NCBI RefSeq assembly: GCF_001426885.1
Contig: NZ_LMFP01000028.1
Location: forward strand, 1-64,000
Reading direction: 5' to 3'
Origin: Pelomonas sp. Root1444
Lineage (GTDB): Bacteria; Pseudomonadota; Gammaproteobacteria; Burkholderiales; Burkholderiaceae_C
DNA: 64,000 nt
A model generated the notes under the pieces. That model ran no database searches. It was not told the DNA's origin and worked only from the letters and a program-made list of their open reading frames with translations. The translations under genes and the position numbers were made by a program. The stretch's first letter is position 1, and the number at the start of each line of letters is the position of its first letter. Of the stretch, positions 1 to 9,001 are shown in pieces.

Positions 1-1
1 C

Positions 2-70
2 CACCGATTGATGGAGCCGCTGGGCTACGTCCCGCCGGCCGAGTTCGAGGCCAGCTACCATCGGGGGTGA
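2..70 (+). CDS. IS3-family transposase OrfB, C-terminal end (partial)
   Basis: The first 23 codons read LMEPLGYVPPAEFEASYH and then stop. This matches the conserved C-terminal tail of IS3-family OrfB integrase-type transposases (LGYxPPAEFE..Y). The rest lies upstream of the window, so integrity cannot be judged. It shows that an insertion sequence abuts the Tn3-type transposase region. The fragment is short, so the family call rests on one motif. Confidence 0.6.
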   Translation, partial: HRLMEPLGYVPPAEFEASYHRG

Positions 71-194
71 TCTCGGTTTTTCCTGAATCGTCGACGTAAA
101 TGCGATTCAGCTGTGGGGACAACCACTTACCGCAACCCAAACCGTCCAGCGTGGATGGTCACCCCCTGCTCGAACTGGTTTCGCTTTCGGAGAC

Positions 195-476
195 TCAGTT
201 CTCTCCGGCCGGCTCATCAGCCGGCACTGTGACGCTGGAAGCCGGCGCAGACACGGAGACCTCTGCCACAGCAGTCGATACACCAGTCCTCAGCCGAGCA
301 AGGGCCAGGGGCTTGGACGAGCCGAGCATCAAGCCCGTGGCAAACCGAGGCTCAGCGGCTTTGATTTCGCGGACTTGGTCACGCGTTAGGCCAGTCGCGA
401 ACAGGTGCGCCACCTTCTCCGCCAACTCAGGGGAGATGGTGACGAACTTGCCGGGAGCGATTTGAACTCGCTTCAT
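195..476 (-). CDS. hypothetical protein, 93 aa
   Basis: A small open frame starts MKRVQIAPGKFVTISPELAEKV. Residues 15-45 could form a helical segment containing GLTRDQVREIKAAE, and an Ala/Ser/Val-rich, low-complexity tail follows. I recognise no family. It is divergent from the Tn3-family transposase (start 689), the usual place for a small regulator or accessory gene of a transposon. Nothing in the sequence proves that role, and the frame could be chance in this GC-rich DNA. The opposite strand also has an overlapping open frame, but its composition looks like a shadow. Confidence 0.4.
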   Translation of the reverse strand: MKRVQIAPGKFVTISPELAEKVAHLFATGLTRDQVREIKAAEPRFATGLMLGSSKPLALARLRTGVSTAVAEVSVSAPASSVTVPADEPAGEN

Positions 477-688
477 GCGCGCACCTTCATAAGCGCAACT
501 CTAGTCGCACGGAGAGTCGCTGGTACTGCGTCCAGCCACGGCGTTGCGACCGCTCCGGCGTCGCTCGGCAGGGCTGTTCCGGGTGGAGTAAATCCCGGGT
601 TGTTAGGGTTTGCAGCAGTGTCAACCTTGACAGTTACGCAAGCGCAGACCGGTCCCTATAGTCGCCCGCGTTCCTGATTGGGGGTGTC

Positions 689-3600
689 GTGGCGAGCTAC
701 CGATACAAGTACCTGGGTAAACAGCCTCTTCCGAAGATGTCGGAAGCCGAGGCTGCCGAGCACTGCACTCTCACTGAGGAGCAGATTTCGGCGCTGCCCT
801 CCATCAGCCGGTTAGACGAAGACGGCAACCTCAAACGCGGCCGGCCGCCGCGCGACCTGCGCCTGGGTTACGCGCTTCAGCTTGTCCATCTGGCCCTCAC
901 TGGACGGCAAGCAGGTGCCACGGACACCTTCCCGCCCAACATGGTCAAGTGCCTGTCCAACCAGATTGGGGCGGACTCCACGGCCATCGCCACCATCAAG
1001 TCCATCTACAAGGGCAAGGTAGGCAACACAGCCGACACCTCCGTCGAGCGAGCGCTGCGGGAGCAACGAGCTTGGGCGCGCGACACGCTCGGATTTGTGA
1101 ACTACGACGCCGACGTGGAGAAGCAGCTCACCTCCACGCTGGCCCTGCGGGCCCGAGATGCGGCTACGCAGGCCGAGCTGACGACCTTCGCCGAGGAATG
1201 GCTCTACGAGCATCGCGTGGTTCTGCCCGGCAAGTCGACGCTGGAAGGCCATTCAAACGCGGCGTTCAGAGCCATCGAGACGCTGGCGCAGGACGTAATC
1301 AACGCGGCCATCAAGCCGACCCGCCAGCGCATGGTCCTGAAGACCATGTTCGAGCCTGGCCCCACGGAGGGCACCACCGTCCTTGAGTGGCTGAAAACAT
1401 CGGCCGGCAAGCATGGCGTCAAGAATCTCGAGGAGGTGTCGTCCCGCGTCGACTACCTGCGCACGCTTGGCGTCGACCAATGGAACATCAGTTCCTTGTC
1501 CCAGACCCGCATCCAGGCCTTTGCGCAGCGCGTGGCTCATCGGCCGCCCTCCGAGACAAGCCGGCGCGTGCTGGAAACGCAGATCGTCGAGGTCGTGTGC
1601 TTCCTGAAGGCCACCCTGTGGGAGCTGACCGATGAGGTCATCCACCGGATGAACCGCCGCACTGGGGACCTGGTCCGTCAGGGCGCCAAGCGGCTGCAGG
1701 GGAAACAGGCCAAGCGCAGTGGCATCTATCGGGACTCGGTCCAGTCGATCGTCAACCTCGCCAAGGACGCCACGAAAACGGCCGACGAGCGTATCGCTGA
1801 GATCCTGAAGCTGGGCACTGAGGTGCTCAACATGCCCAAGGTCAATCACGCTGAAGTCGTGCGTGAATACCTCGTCGAGCAAGGCGTGCGGGTGTCGACC
1901 GTCCTGGACACCATCGACTGCCTGAACATCGAAGGTGATGACGCCAAGACAGACCTCAAGCTCGTCGAACAACTCAAGCAGCTGCGCAAGGACGGGCTCA
2001 AAGAGTTGCCCAAGGACTGGGACTGCTCTGCGGTGGACGCACGCTGGCGGCCTCTGGTCGATAGCGAGGATCGCGTCGCTGCTTTGAACGCCTTTCGGGC
2101 CTGCGCTGCTCAGCGCATCCGCAAGGGCCTTCTTGGCGGCCGCCTCTGGGTGAATCACAGCGCCAGCTTCCGCAGCCGAATCGACAGCCTGATACCCGAT
2201 GAGGAATGGGAGCGCGACAAGGAGAAGATCTGCAAGGCGTTCGGCCTGGAGATGGATGCGAAGGTGGCCATCAGCCGTGCGAAGGCTCTGCTCAACGACG
2301 GCTTGGCCCGGGTGGCTGAGGATGTTGCCAAGGGTCTCCTGGAGATCGATGCCGAGGGCTCAGTACACATCCCTGCTTTTGCGGCGCTGCCAGAAGATAA
2401 GGAGCTCACGAGAACAAAACAGGATCTCCAGAAGAAGATCGGGGCGGTGCAGCTGCCCGACCTGATCTTGGAGATGGACGCCCAGACGCGTTTCAGTTCC
2501 AAGCTGCTCGGGCGGGACGCCAAAACTGCGAATGAACTGATCTCGCTCTACGCCGCGTCACTGGCGCATGGCACGGAGATCGACGCCAAAGCTGCAGCAG
2601 CCATGGTCAGCAGCGTATCGGTGGCCGAGGTGACGGCTTCCATGCGCTTGCTGGAGACGCCCGGCCGCCTGCGCGCTGCCAACAACGCCGTGGTGGCCTA
2701 CCAGCAGAGCCACCCCATCGTGAAGCACTGGAGCGACGGCAGCAAGGCGTCGGCGGACATGATGGCCTTGGACGCCACCCGGCACCTTGGCATGGCCCGT
2801 ACCGACCCGAGGCGCAAGACACCGGCGGCCGGGCTGTACACGCACGTTCTGGGCAGCTACCCGATCTTCTACGACCAGCCCATCGTGCTCATGACCCGCC
2901 AGGCCGGCGCGGCTGTCGAGGGCGTCGAGCGCTACAACAGCACCACCAGCGAAGACCGCATCAAGATCCAGTTGCTGGCTGTCGACACCCATGGCTATAC
3001 CTACGGGGCCATGGCGGTCGCGAAGATGCTGCGTTTTGACCTGTGCCCGCAGCTGGCGGGCTTGCCGGACTGCAAGCTCTGGGTGCCCCGCACCACCAAC
3101 ATCCCGGAGCCGCTGGACCTGGTCGCGCTTCCCAATGTGTCTGAACGCGCCATCGAGCGCGGCTGGGACCTGATCTTGCGCCTGATCGCCTCCATCCTGA
3201 CCGGGCGCGTCAGCGTGAGCTGGGCGCTGGCTCGCAACGGCTCTGCCGCCGTTGGGGACAAGCTTCATCGGGCGCTGGATCACTACGGGCGGCTGCTGCG
3301 CTCCATCTACCTGTGCGACTACTTCACGAAGGAGGAGTTCCGCCGTGAGATCCATACCCTGCTGAACCGCGGTGAGTCGGTGCACCAGCTGCAGCGGGCC
3401 GTGTACTACGGTCGCCTGGCAGCCGAACGCGGCCGCAGGCGCGACGAGCTCAAAGCGATTTCAGGTTCGCACGTCCTGCTCACCAACCTGATCATTGCCT
3501 GGAACACCAAGAGGCTCAGCGAGATCTATGCCGAATACAAGGCACAGGGCGAAGGCGTCACCGACGACATCATTCGGCGGATCGGGCCGGTGTTCTTCGG

Positions 3601-3706
3601 CAACATCAACTTTCGCGGCACGATGAGCTTCAGCATCGAGAAGTACGCAACGGTCCTACTCAGCAACGCCGAAGAAGCATCGAACGACAAGCGCCGAGCC
3701 GCCTGA
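689..3706 (+). CDS. tnpA: Tn3-family transposase
   Basis: A 1005-aa protein, the normal length for Tn3-family TnpA, with the N-terminal DNA-binding region in the first ~170 residues and the C-terminal DDE catalytic domain from about residue 600. The DDE acids fit SADMMALDATRH (first D), LLAVDTHGYT (second D) and LLNRGESVHQLQRAV (E). The last segment also shows the family-typical LLTNLIIAWNT. The enzyme binds the terminal inverted repeats and performs replicative transposition, leaving cointegrates. The start is GTG at 689, preceded by a G-rich ribosome-binding stretch; no upstream ATG fits. The gene looks intact. No canonical 38-bp GGGG-type terminal repeat is visible by eye next to either end, so the element's limits remain open. 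The tyrosine recombinase and KfrA-like pair at 12.4-14.8 kb would suit its resolution step. Confidence 0.93.
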   Translation: MASYRYKYLGKQPLPKMSEAEAAEHCTLTEEQISALPSISRLDEDGNLKRGRPPRDLRLGYALQLVHLALTGRQAGATDTFPPNMVKCLSNQIGADSTAIATIKSIYKGKVGNTADTSVERALREQRAWARDTLGFVNYDADVEKQLTSTLALRARDAATQAELTTFAEEWLYEHRVVLPGKSTLEGHSNAAFRAIETLAQDVINAAIKPTRQRMVLKTMFEPGPTEGTTVLEWLKTSAGKHGVKNLEEVSSRVDYLRTLGVDQWNISSLSQTRIQAFAQRVAHRPPSETSRRVLETQIVEVVCFLKATLWELTDEVIHRMNRRTGDLVRQGAKRLQGKQAKRSGIYRDSVQSIVNLAKDATKTADERIAEILKLGTEVLNMPKVNHAEVVREYLVEQGVRVSTVLDTIDCLNIEGDDAKTDLKLVEQLKQLRKDGLKELPKDWDCSAVDARWRPLVDSEDRVAALNAFRACAAQRIRKGLLGGRLWVNHSASFRSRIDSLIPDEEWERDKEKICKAFGLEMDAKVAISRAKALLNDGLARVAEDVAKGLLEIDAEGSVHIPAFAALPEDKELTRTKQDLQKKIGAVQLPDLILEMDAQTRFSSKLLGRDAKTANELISLYAASLAHGTEIDAKAAAAMVSSVSVAEVTASMRLLETPGRLRAANNAVVAYQQSHPIVKHWSDGSKASADMMALDATRHLGMARTDPRRKTPAAGLYTHVLGSYPIFYDQPIVLMTRQAGAAVEGVERYNSTTSEDRIKIQLLAVDTHGYTYGAMAVAKMLRFDLCPQLAGLPDCKLWVPRTTNIPEPLDLVALPNVSERAIERGWDLILRLIASILTGRVSVSWALARNGSAAVGDKLHRALDHYGRLLRSIYLCDYFTKEEFRREIHTLLNRGESVHQLQRAVYYGRLAAERGRRRDELKAISGSHVLLTNLIIAWNTKRLSEIYAEYKAQGEGVTDDIIRRIGPVFFGNINFRGTMSFSIEKYATVLLSNAEEASNDKRRAA

Positions 3707-3781
3707 ACTTGCAACGTCACCATCCTGGCCTGCCTGTTCGCCGGCCGAGCTGCCTCGGCTCTGTGGACCCGGTGCAACGAG

Positions 3782-4867
3782 TCATGGGTGATCTTCCATC
3801 AGGCCTTGGTAGATCTGACCGGCCGCCGGCGGCAGGAACGCATCCAGCGGCCTGGCTTTGACGACCGGCGCGCCCTCGCCAGCATTGAACTCCGCGAGGT
3901 TCAAGCCGCACCACACCAAAGCCAGATCCTTGTCGCTCGTACACAGCACCGGGCGCCCGGTCGGAACTACGGCAAGCAGGGCCGCGAAGGCCTTCAAGCT
4001 GCGCAAGTCGGCCATGGCGTTGAACGCGTCCTGGCGGCTGTAGCTCGGTACGGTGAACTTGAGAGCGCGCTTGGCAGCGTTGCGGCCGCCGCTCACTGCC
4101 GCCGCGCTCATGGCACATGCCACGGCGATGTCGGTCAGGGACAAGCCACGTCGGCGCGCCGCTTCGGCGATCGCGCCCATGACCGATGGCAAACGTTCGC
4201 GGCTGACTTGGTGACGCAGCAACGGTGCAGTCGCCAGTAGGAACTCGATGGTGCGCTCCGACGGGGCGCGCTGCTCCTCAGCAAGCTGCTTGATCGCCGC
4301 CATGACCTCGGGCGCATCGCCAATGATGGTCGCCTGGGGCAGCAGCGAGCGGAGCAGCCCGACGTGTTCGGCCATCTGCGATTCGATCTGCGCACCTGTT
4401 GGGTACTCGCGCTGGTTGCCCTCCAGGGCCAGCAGCACCGGGTTGATTCGGGCGTTGGGATCGTCCAGCCAGTCGACGAAGTCGCGGCCAACCTTTTCCA
4501 TGCCGCCCGCCTTGAACCGCCCGCGCAGCTCCGTCAGCGTGCACCGGTCCGGCATGATGACGTTGCCGGTGGTCACCGCCAGGCCTGCCGGTAACCAGCC
4601 CCCGCGAACCAGACCGATGTGCCGCACCGTGATGTCGGTGCCAACGGTGGTTTCCAAGAAGCTGGCATTGCCCGGCGGCATCTCCTCCATAGAGCTTTTC
4701 ACCACCTGGGCGTCGAGCAGCTTGAGGGTGATGGGAGACGCTCGGTTGAGCGTGCGAGCGACCAAGGCGTCATAACCCATCGGCGCCAGGTCGCGGCCCT
4801 CAATGAGTACTTCACGACCAGTGGGCTGCCCATCTGGACCGGTTTCTTCGTAGCGAACGTATCTCAT
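3782..4867 (-). CDS. hypothetical protein, 361 aa (possible PIN-like fold)
   Basis: An unrecognised 361-aa soluble protein with no signal peptide or membrane segment. A hydrophobic strand followed by an acidic residue (TTGNVIMPDRCTLTEL, around residue 105) and a late VLCTSDKDLALVW segment (around residue 315) recall the first and last acidic strands of PIN-type nucleases. The conserved acidic set is not clear, so this is a weak inference. It stands alone: the 3' end faces the transposase, and the 5' end is divergent from the DUF4238 gene across a 219-bp gap. The start ATG at 4867 gives MRYVRYEETG; no strong ribosome-binding site is seen. Confidence 0.6.
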   Translation of the reverse strand: MRYVRYEETGPDGQPTGREVLIEGRDLAPMGYDALVARTLNRASPITLKLLDAQVVKSSMEEMPPGNASFLETTVGTDITVRHIGLVRGGWLPAGLAVTTGNVIMPDRCTLTELRGRFKAGGMEKVGRDFVDWLDDPNARINPVLLALEGNQREYPTGAQIESQMAEHVGLLRSLLPQATIIGDAPEVMAAIKQLAEEQRAPSERTIEFLLATAPLLRHQVSRERLPSVMGAIAEAARRRGLSLTDIAVACAMSAAAVSGGRNAAKRALKFTVPSYSRQDAFNAMADLRSLKAFAALLAVVPTGRPVLCTSDKDLALVWCGLNLAEFNAGEGAPVVKARPLDAFLPPAAGQIYQGLMEDHP

Positions 4868-5086
4868 GCGCCAAGGCTACCGTCACGACGACCAAAAGAC
4901 GCTGCGGTTCAATTGCGCAGATCCAGTCACTGACTTGCATCGGGAGCCTCTGCGAAGATCTGCTCAAACAAGCAGAGGGAGAAAAGCGTGATCTTTGGAG
5001 GGGCCGATGGGTCTGCGGCGAGCGCCGGGACAGCCGCCGTTGCGGGCGGATCAGCCATGCTTCGAAGGGCCTGGCCCAGTTGAACC

Positions 5087-6061
5087 GTGCCTCTTGATCA
5101 CTTCGTTCCCCAGGTTCACCTGCGGCATTTCTATGCCCCTGGTGACCAGAGAATGGTCGGCATCCAGAAGGCCACGCTGCAAGCCTTCCCCTGCAACTCG
5201 CAGTCGCAGTGCCGTGTCATGGACGGCAGCACTAACGAATTCCTCTCGGAGCCTCGCGCCATCGAGGAGCTGCTGAAAGACGTCGAACCGAGATACGGCA
5301 GCGCCATCGCCAATCTGGGCGCTGGGAGCATCGGAGCTTTCGAGATCTTCGCCGTGTCGGGATTCGTTGCCATGGTCTTCCTGTTGTCTCCCACAGGCCG
5401 CCGCCTCGGTTCGGCACCGATGGACGCGATAGGCAACGTGACGGCCCGCATGCTCGATGCGCATGGCAAGTTCGGGCCACCGCCGCCCGGGCTTGAGGGC
5501 ACCAGCCTCACGGATTTGCTGGATTCGGGCCAGGTCGAGATCAGCACCGACGATCGTTACCCACAGGCTATCGGCGTCACCGCCTTCCACGACCTGATCA
5601 ACAGCCTGGGCAACTGCAACTGGGAAATCCTGGCCAACCGCCACGCCGACAGCCCCTTCTTCACCAGCGACTTCCCAATCGCGTTGGAGACGACCGCCGA
5701 TCTTCAGCTGACGAACAAAGTGGTGCCGCTGTCCCCCAACCTGGCTGTCAGGATCTGGCCGACGCTGGGCGGTCACGACGTCCCGCAGGACTTCAGTTTT
5801 CCTCGCGCGAGGTGGCGCTTCAGGTCACTGAGCCGGTCCGAGGTCCGTCACATCAATTCGCTGATCGTCCAGGCGGCCGACACCGCTGTTTACTGCCAGC
5901 AGCGTCTGGCATGGACGGACGGGTTCATCGAACGCCACCGCCATCACCGCGTGGATGCCATCGTCCAGAAGTTTCCTACCGGCAACGGCGTGCTGTTGAT
6001 GAGCGCGCACCGCATCGTGTCCTACCAACATCCGCCAGTGGCCGGGAGTCGCAGTGGCTGA
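5087..6061 (+). CDS. DUF4238 domain protein
   Basis: 324 aa with the DUF4238 opening signature: residues 4-15 read DHFVPQVHLRHF, matching the family's HYVPRxYLRxF pattern. Further family features are the WEILANRHADSPFFTSDFP segment (about residues 184-202) and a late LVPLSP-like stretch. The biochemical role of DUF4238 is unknown. The likely start is GTG at 5087, because the motif begins at once and no ATG lies nearby. The stop overlaps the next gene by 8 bp, so the two are probably translationally coupled in a three-gene unit with the RES protein and a 232-aa unknown. The company of a RES domain suggests a conflict or stress role (inference). Confidence 0.8.
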   Translation: MPLDHFVPQVHLRHFYAPGDQRMVGIQKATLQAFPCNSQSQCRVMDGSTNEFLSEPRAIEELLKDVEPRYGSAIANLGAGSIGAFEIFAVSGFVAMVFLLSPTGRRLGSAPMDAIGNVTARMLDAHGKFGPPPPGLEGTSLTDLLDSGQVEISTDDRYPQAIGVTAFHDLINSLGNCNWEILANRHADSPFFTSDFPIALETTADLQLTNKVVPLSPNLAVRIWPTLGGHDVPQDFSFPRARWRFRSLSRSEVRHINSLIVQAADTAVYCQQRLAWTDGFIERHRHHRVDAIVQKFPTGNGVLLMSAHRIVSYQHPPVAGSRSG

Positions 6062-7181
6062 CAACGTCTGTTCGGAATGCATCGGAGATGACGACCTCCA
6101 GCGCTGGATCCGCCAGCAAGATGGCCCGCGCGGCTGTGATTTCTGCGAGCGGTCCGACGCGCCCACGGCCGACTTCAGGGCCTTTGCCGATCATGTCGAA
6201 TCGCACCTGCATCGATGGTGGAGCTTGGCCGTTGACGAACTTCCCTACGAATCCCGCGAGGGTGGCTACCAAGGATCTGAGCTCTGGGACACCCACGACG
6301 TCTTAGACGAGACGCAACTCGAGTTCCCTCGTGATCGCAAGGACGTGTTGCGCCGGGCCTTGGTGAGCGCGTTGCCCGACCAGACCTGGTGCGAGTACGA
6401 CTGGACGACGCTGGACTTTGATCGTGCGCTTGGCTCGAGCTGGGACGAGTTCTGCGACACCATCAAGCACCGCCGCCGATTCTTCTTCCAGGAAACTGGT
6501 CGCGATGACCGTGACTCCTATACGCCGGCGAGCTTGCTGGCCACCATCGCCCGCATCAGCTCCCGACTTGGGCTGATCCGCAACATCGCTGCAGGGACCA
6601 CGCTGTGCCGTGCCAGAACCGATCTCAAGAGCGATGCTGATGCCAACGCCGCGGCGTTTGGCCCCCCACCGGTGAAGTACGCGACCCAAAGCAACCGGAT
6701 GAATCCGCCCGGCATCCCGATGCTCTATCTGGCGTCCAGCGCCACGACGGCATTGATGGAGACGCGGGTCGAGGCCGCCCATGTTGGGACCTGGCGAGCG
6801 CTCAGGCCGCTTCGCGTCCTGGACCTGCGCACGCTGCCTCCCATACCAGGCTTTTTTGCCGAGGACGATCGCGAGGATCGGCTGGCAACGAAGTTCCTGC
6901 GTGAATTCGCGGCCGACATCATGGTCCCAGTGGAACGAGACGATCGGGTCCACATCGACTATCTCCCATCACAGGTGGTCACGGAGTTCATGCGCGACCA
7001 CGACTTCAAGGGTGGGCGCATCGACGGCATTGCCTATGGAAGCACTGTCCATAAAGCCGGCTGGAACGTGGCGCTATTCGCGTCGGCGCGCCAGCTGGGT
7101 TTGGACGAACCTGGCTGGGGGCGCCCGGTTGAGCCTTGGCTGGAATTCGTGGGCGCCGACGTAGCCAAGCAGTTCCCATGA
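6054..7181 (+). CDS. HEPN/RES-type protein with N-terminal zinc finger
   Basis: 375 aa. The N terminus holds two CxxC pairs (C6/C9 and C28/C31), likely a zinc knuckle. Residues ~40-180 are helical and resemble the HEPN-like domain that often precedes RES domains. Residues ~183-360 form the RES domain, with LCRART (R186/R188), the conserved Tyr in MLYLASSATTALMETR, and E236. RES toxins degrade NAD+ by phosphorolysis; whether this longer form does so is inference. The start (ATG 6054) lies inside the end of the DUF4238 gene, and the stop overlaps the next start (ATGA), so the three genes look like one operon. A classical RES toxin has an Xre/DUF2384 antitoxin next door; here the nearest such protein is convergent at 8308-8574. 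Confidence 0.8.
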   Translation: MADNVCSECIGDDDLQRWIRQQDGPRGCDFCERSDAPTADFRAFADHVESHLHRWWSLAVDELPYESREGGYQGSELWDTHDVLDETQLEFPRDRKDVLRRALVSALPDQTWCEYDWTTLDFDRALGSSWDEFCDTIKHRRRFFFQETGRDDRDSYTPASLLATIARISSRLGLIRNIAAGTTLCRARTDLKSDADANAAAFGPPPVKYATQSNRMNPPGIPMLYLASSATTALMETRVEAAHVGTWRALRPLRVLDLRTLPPIPGFFAEDDREDRLATKFLREFAADIMVPVERDDRVHIDYLPSQVVTEFMRDHDFKGGRIDGIAYGSTVHKAGWNVALFASARQLGLDEPGWGRPVEPWLEFVGADVAKQFP

Positions 7182-7876
7182 ACGACTCAAGCGACCCATC
7201 CATCCAGCCCCACGAGCGCTACCGAGTGGCCATGGTGGAGATCAAGCAGCGCCTGCGCGCCATCGACCGGGTGCTGGGCGCCAAGAAGCCGCGGACTCTG
7301 ACGGCAGACCTCGACAATGAGTTCATGTGGCTGCAGGTCCGCAAGATCGTGGAACTGGTCGCCTTCGGAGGTGTGATGGCCGACGAGGGCCGCTACGCCA
7401 CGCTGCGAGCGGAGGCAAAGGACAACCCGAACTACCGGCGCGACTGGAAGGTCGGCCAGATCCTGAGGCGCCTGGCTGAGATCACGCCTCACTATCTGCC
7501 CAGGCCGTTGGGCGACATGCTGCTGCTGAAAGACGGCACCAAGCACTTCGAGGCTGGCAAGGAGAAAGAGGCGCTCGAGAGGTTTGTCGAGATCTACGAG
7601 GTGGCCGGGGAGTTCCTGCACGCCCCCAATCCCTTTGACGAGGAAGGCGTCGAGCGGCGCCGGCTGCTGATTGAGCAATCCCGGGTACGGCTGGAAACAG
7701 AGGTCAAGTATCTGAAGGACGTGCTCTGGATTCACGTCAAGATCGGCCTGGCCTTCGAGCCTGGCAAGGACGATGTCAGACTGCCGGCCAACCCTGAGAC
7801 CGCTTGGATCGTGCTGTTGGGCCCGGCTGACGATGACGAGGTGCGCATGGCGCTGGCCAACGCGATGCCCGAGTGA
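7178..7876 (+). CDS. hypothetical protein, 232 aa
   Basis: Starts MNDSSDPSIQPHERYRV at ATG 7178 inside an ATGA overlap with the RES gene stop, which argues for translational coupling and for this start over an earlier in-frame one. The protein is soluble, mostly helical and charged (EIKQRLRAIDRVLG, EYLKDVLWIH-like segments), and contains no motif I recognise. Its constant overlap with the RES gene makes it a candidate partner, immunity protein or regulator for the RES protein. That is inference from gene order only. Confidence 0.75.
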   Translation: MNDSSDPSIQPHERYRVAMVEIKQRLRAIDRVLGAKKPRTLTADLDNEFMWLQVRKIVELVAFGGVMADEGRYATLRAEAKDNPNYRRDWKVGQILRRLAEITPHYLPRPLGDMLLLKDGTKHFEAGKEKEALERFVEIYEVAGEFLHAPNPFDEEGVERRRLLIEQSRVRLETEVKYLKDVLWIHVKIGLAFEPGKDDVRLPANPETAWIVLLGPADDDEVRMALANAMPE

Positions 7877-7948
7877 TGGAGCGCCGCCACGGTAAGTGGC
7901 CGGCCACAGGCATCCCATGCTGAAATCGGTCCAAACCAGGGAGATCCG

Positions 7949-8293
7949 ATGCGACTGCTCGAAAACTTGATGATGGCGGTGATGGGCGCTGTGCTGAACC
8001 TGCACAACTTCCTGCAGGGCATGAAGGCCCATCGCCACGATGATCACTACACCGCCGAGGTGAAGGCGCTGCGCAGGGGCTGGTTCTATAGCCTCGTGAT
8101 CGGCTTGGGCACCGGCGTGGTCGCCATGGCCGTCCAGCACTTCCTGGACGTCGTCGCCGCTCAGCTCGCGCCGGCCACAGGCCTCATGCCCTTGCAGCAA
8201 GGCGTCTCGTTGATTGCAGGCGTCATGTTGTTGTCGTCGGCGCTGTCGATGGCCTATTTCACCTATCGGCTGGTGCGCGTCGAACTGTTCTGA
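7949..8293 (+). CDS. small membrane protein, 114 aa
   Basis: Two hydrophobic segments are clear: residues ~46-68 (FYSLVIGLGTGVVAMAVQHF) and ~82-105 (GVSLIAGVMLLSSALSMAYF). A short amphipathic N terminus with LMMAVMGAVLNLHNFLQGM comes first. A GGGAG-type ribosome-binding site sits before ATG 7949. It follows the RES unit by 72 bp on the same strand and ends 15 bp from the convergent operon at 8308. I recognise no family. Small membrane partners occur in abortive-infection modules, but nothing here shows that. Confidence 0.65.
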   Translation: MRLLENLMMAVMGAVLNLHNFLQGMKAHRHDDHYTAEVKALRRGWFYSLVIGLGTGVVAMAVQHFLDVVAAQLAPATGLMPLQQGVSLIAGVMLLSSALSMAYFTYRLVRVELF

Positions 8294-8307
8294 CGCCAGC
8301 GGTTCAT

Positions 8308-8574
8308 CTAGCTGACCACGCCGCCGCCGATCCTTCCCAACAGCTGCTCAACGATCTCTAGGCGACCCTGCTGCACCAGGTCGATGGGCCTTTCTCCAAG
8401 GCCGAAAGAAGGGGTGATCAGCCATTGGCCGAGCCACGGCTCCAGGTCACCGGCGGCCAGCGGAGCGATGCTGGCCAGCAGGCGCCGATAGTCCGGCGTG
8501 GCCGCGAAGCGGTCCAGGCGGTCCAGCAGCTCACGTTGCTCGGCGATGAAGGCCGCAATGCTTGGTCCCATCAT
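8308..8574 (-). CDS. small protein with Xre/MbcA/ParS toxin-binding-like (DUF2384-type) C terminus
   Basis: 88 aa. The C-terminal half, WLGQWLITPSFGLGERPIDL then LEIVEQLLGRI, fits the W-L-x2-P-x3-LG-x-RP-x-DL...G...V..LLGRI pattern of the antitoxin domain that binds RES and related toxins. The usual N-terminal HTH is absent, so it is a short or reduced version. It is last in a minus-strand run (10199 to 8308), 28 bp after the preceding gene. The full-size RES protein at 6054-7181 is on the opposite strand, convergent with this operon. A functional pairing is possible but unproven. Confidence 0.55.
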   Translation of the reverse strand: MMGPSIAAFIAEQRELLDRLDRFAATPDYRRLLASIAPLAAGDLEPWLGQWLITPSFGLGERPIDLVQQGRLEIVEQLLGRIGGGVVS

Positions 8575-8602
8575 GAGCCCAGTCTCCGGGTGAGTGCCAT
8601 GG

Positions 8603-9001
8603 CTACTCGGCAGGCTGCATCTGCGCCCAGAACTGGTCGCTGATGTCGATGCCGCCGGACAAGCCCAGCTGCGCGGCGCCGTTGCGGATCGCCATGCACT
8701 CCAATGGCCGGTGTTCTGGCGGTCCGAGGAGCACGTATCGGCGTCCCGATGCCGTCGTTACCGCGCGCTCTGACATGTCGAACCATGCGAGGGCCGAAGT
8801 CAGGCGAACCACAGCGCGGTCGGCCTGACGGTCTCGGAGCGTGCCGAGATGGAGCTCGCCGGATGGCGCCTTTATCAGGCGCCAGGAGTCGACGTTCAAG
8901 CTCGGTTCGTGCTCGGGTGGTGGTGCGTCGCGCTCGTTCTGGAAGGCTATCCCGATATCTTCAAGTTTTAGAGCCGTGCTGGCCGAGTTGTCATTGCTCA
9001 T
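8603..9001 (-). CDS. hypothetical protein, 132 aa
   Basis: A soluble 132-aa protein starting MSNDNSASTALKLEDIG. Its start overlaps the stop of the upstream HAD gene by 4 bp (ATGA), so both are probably translated together. It contains LHLGTLRDRQADRAVVRLTSALAWFDM and a late GGIDISDQFW. No known domain was recognised. The coupling to a HAD-type protein and a toxin-binding-like protein suggests a small accessory or regulatory subunit (inference). Confidence 0.65.
   Translation of the reverse strand: MSNDNSASTALKLEDIGIAFQNERDAPPPEHEPSLNVDSWRLIKAPSGELHLGTLRDRQADRAVVRLTSALAWFDMSERAVTTASGRRYVLLGPPEHRPLECMAIRNGAAQLGLSGGIDISDQFWAQMQPAE

Noticed and set aside
1253-2158. Minus-strand 301-codon frame inside tnpA
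   Set aside because: Antisense of the transposase N-terminal half; no motif.
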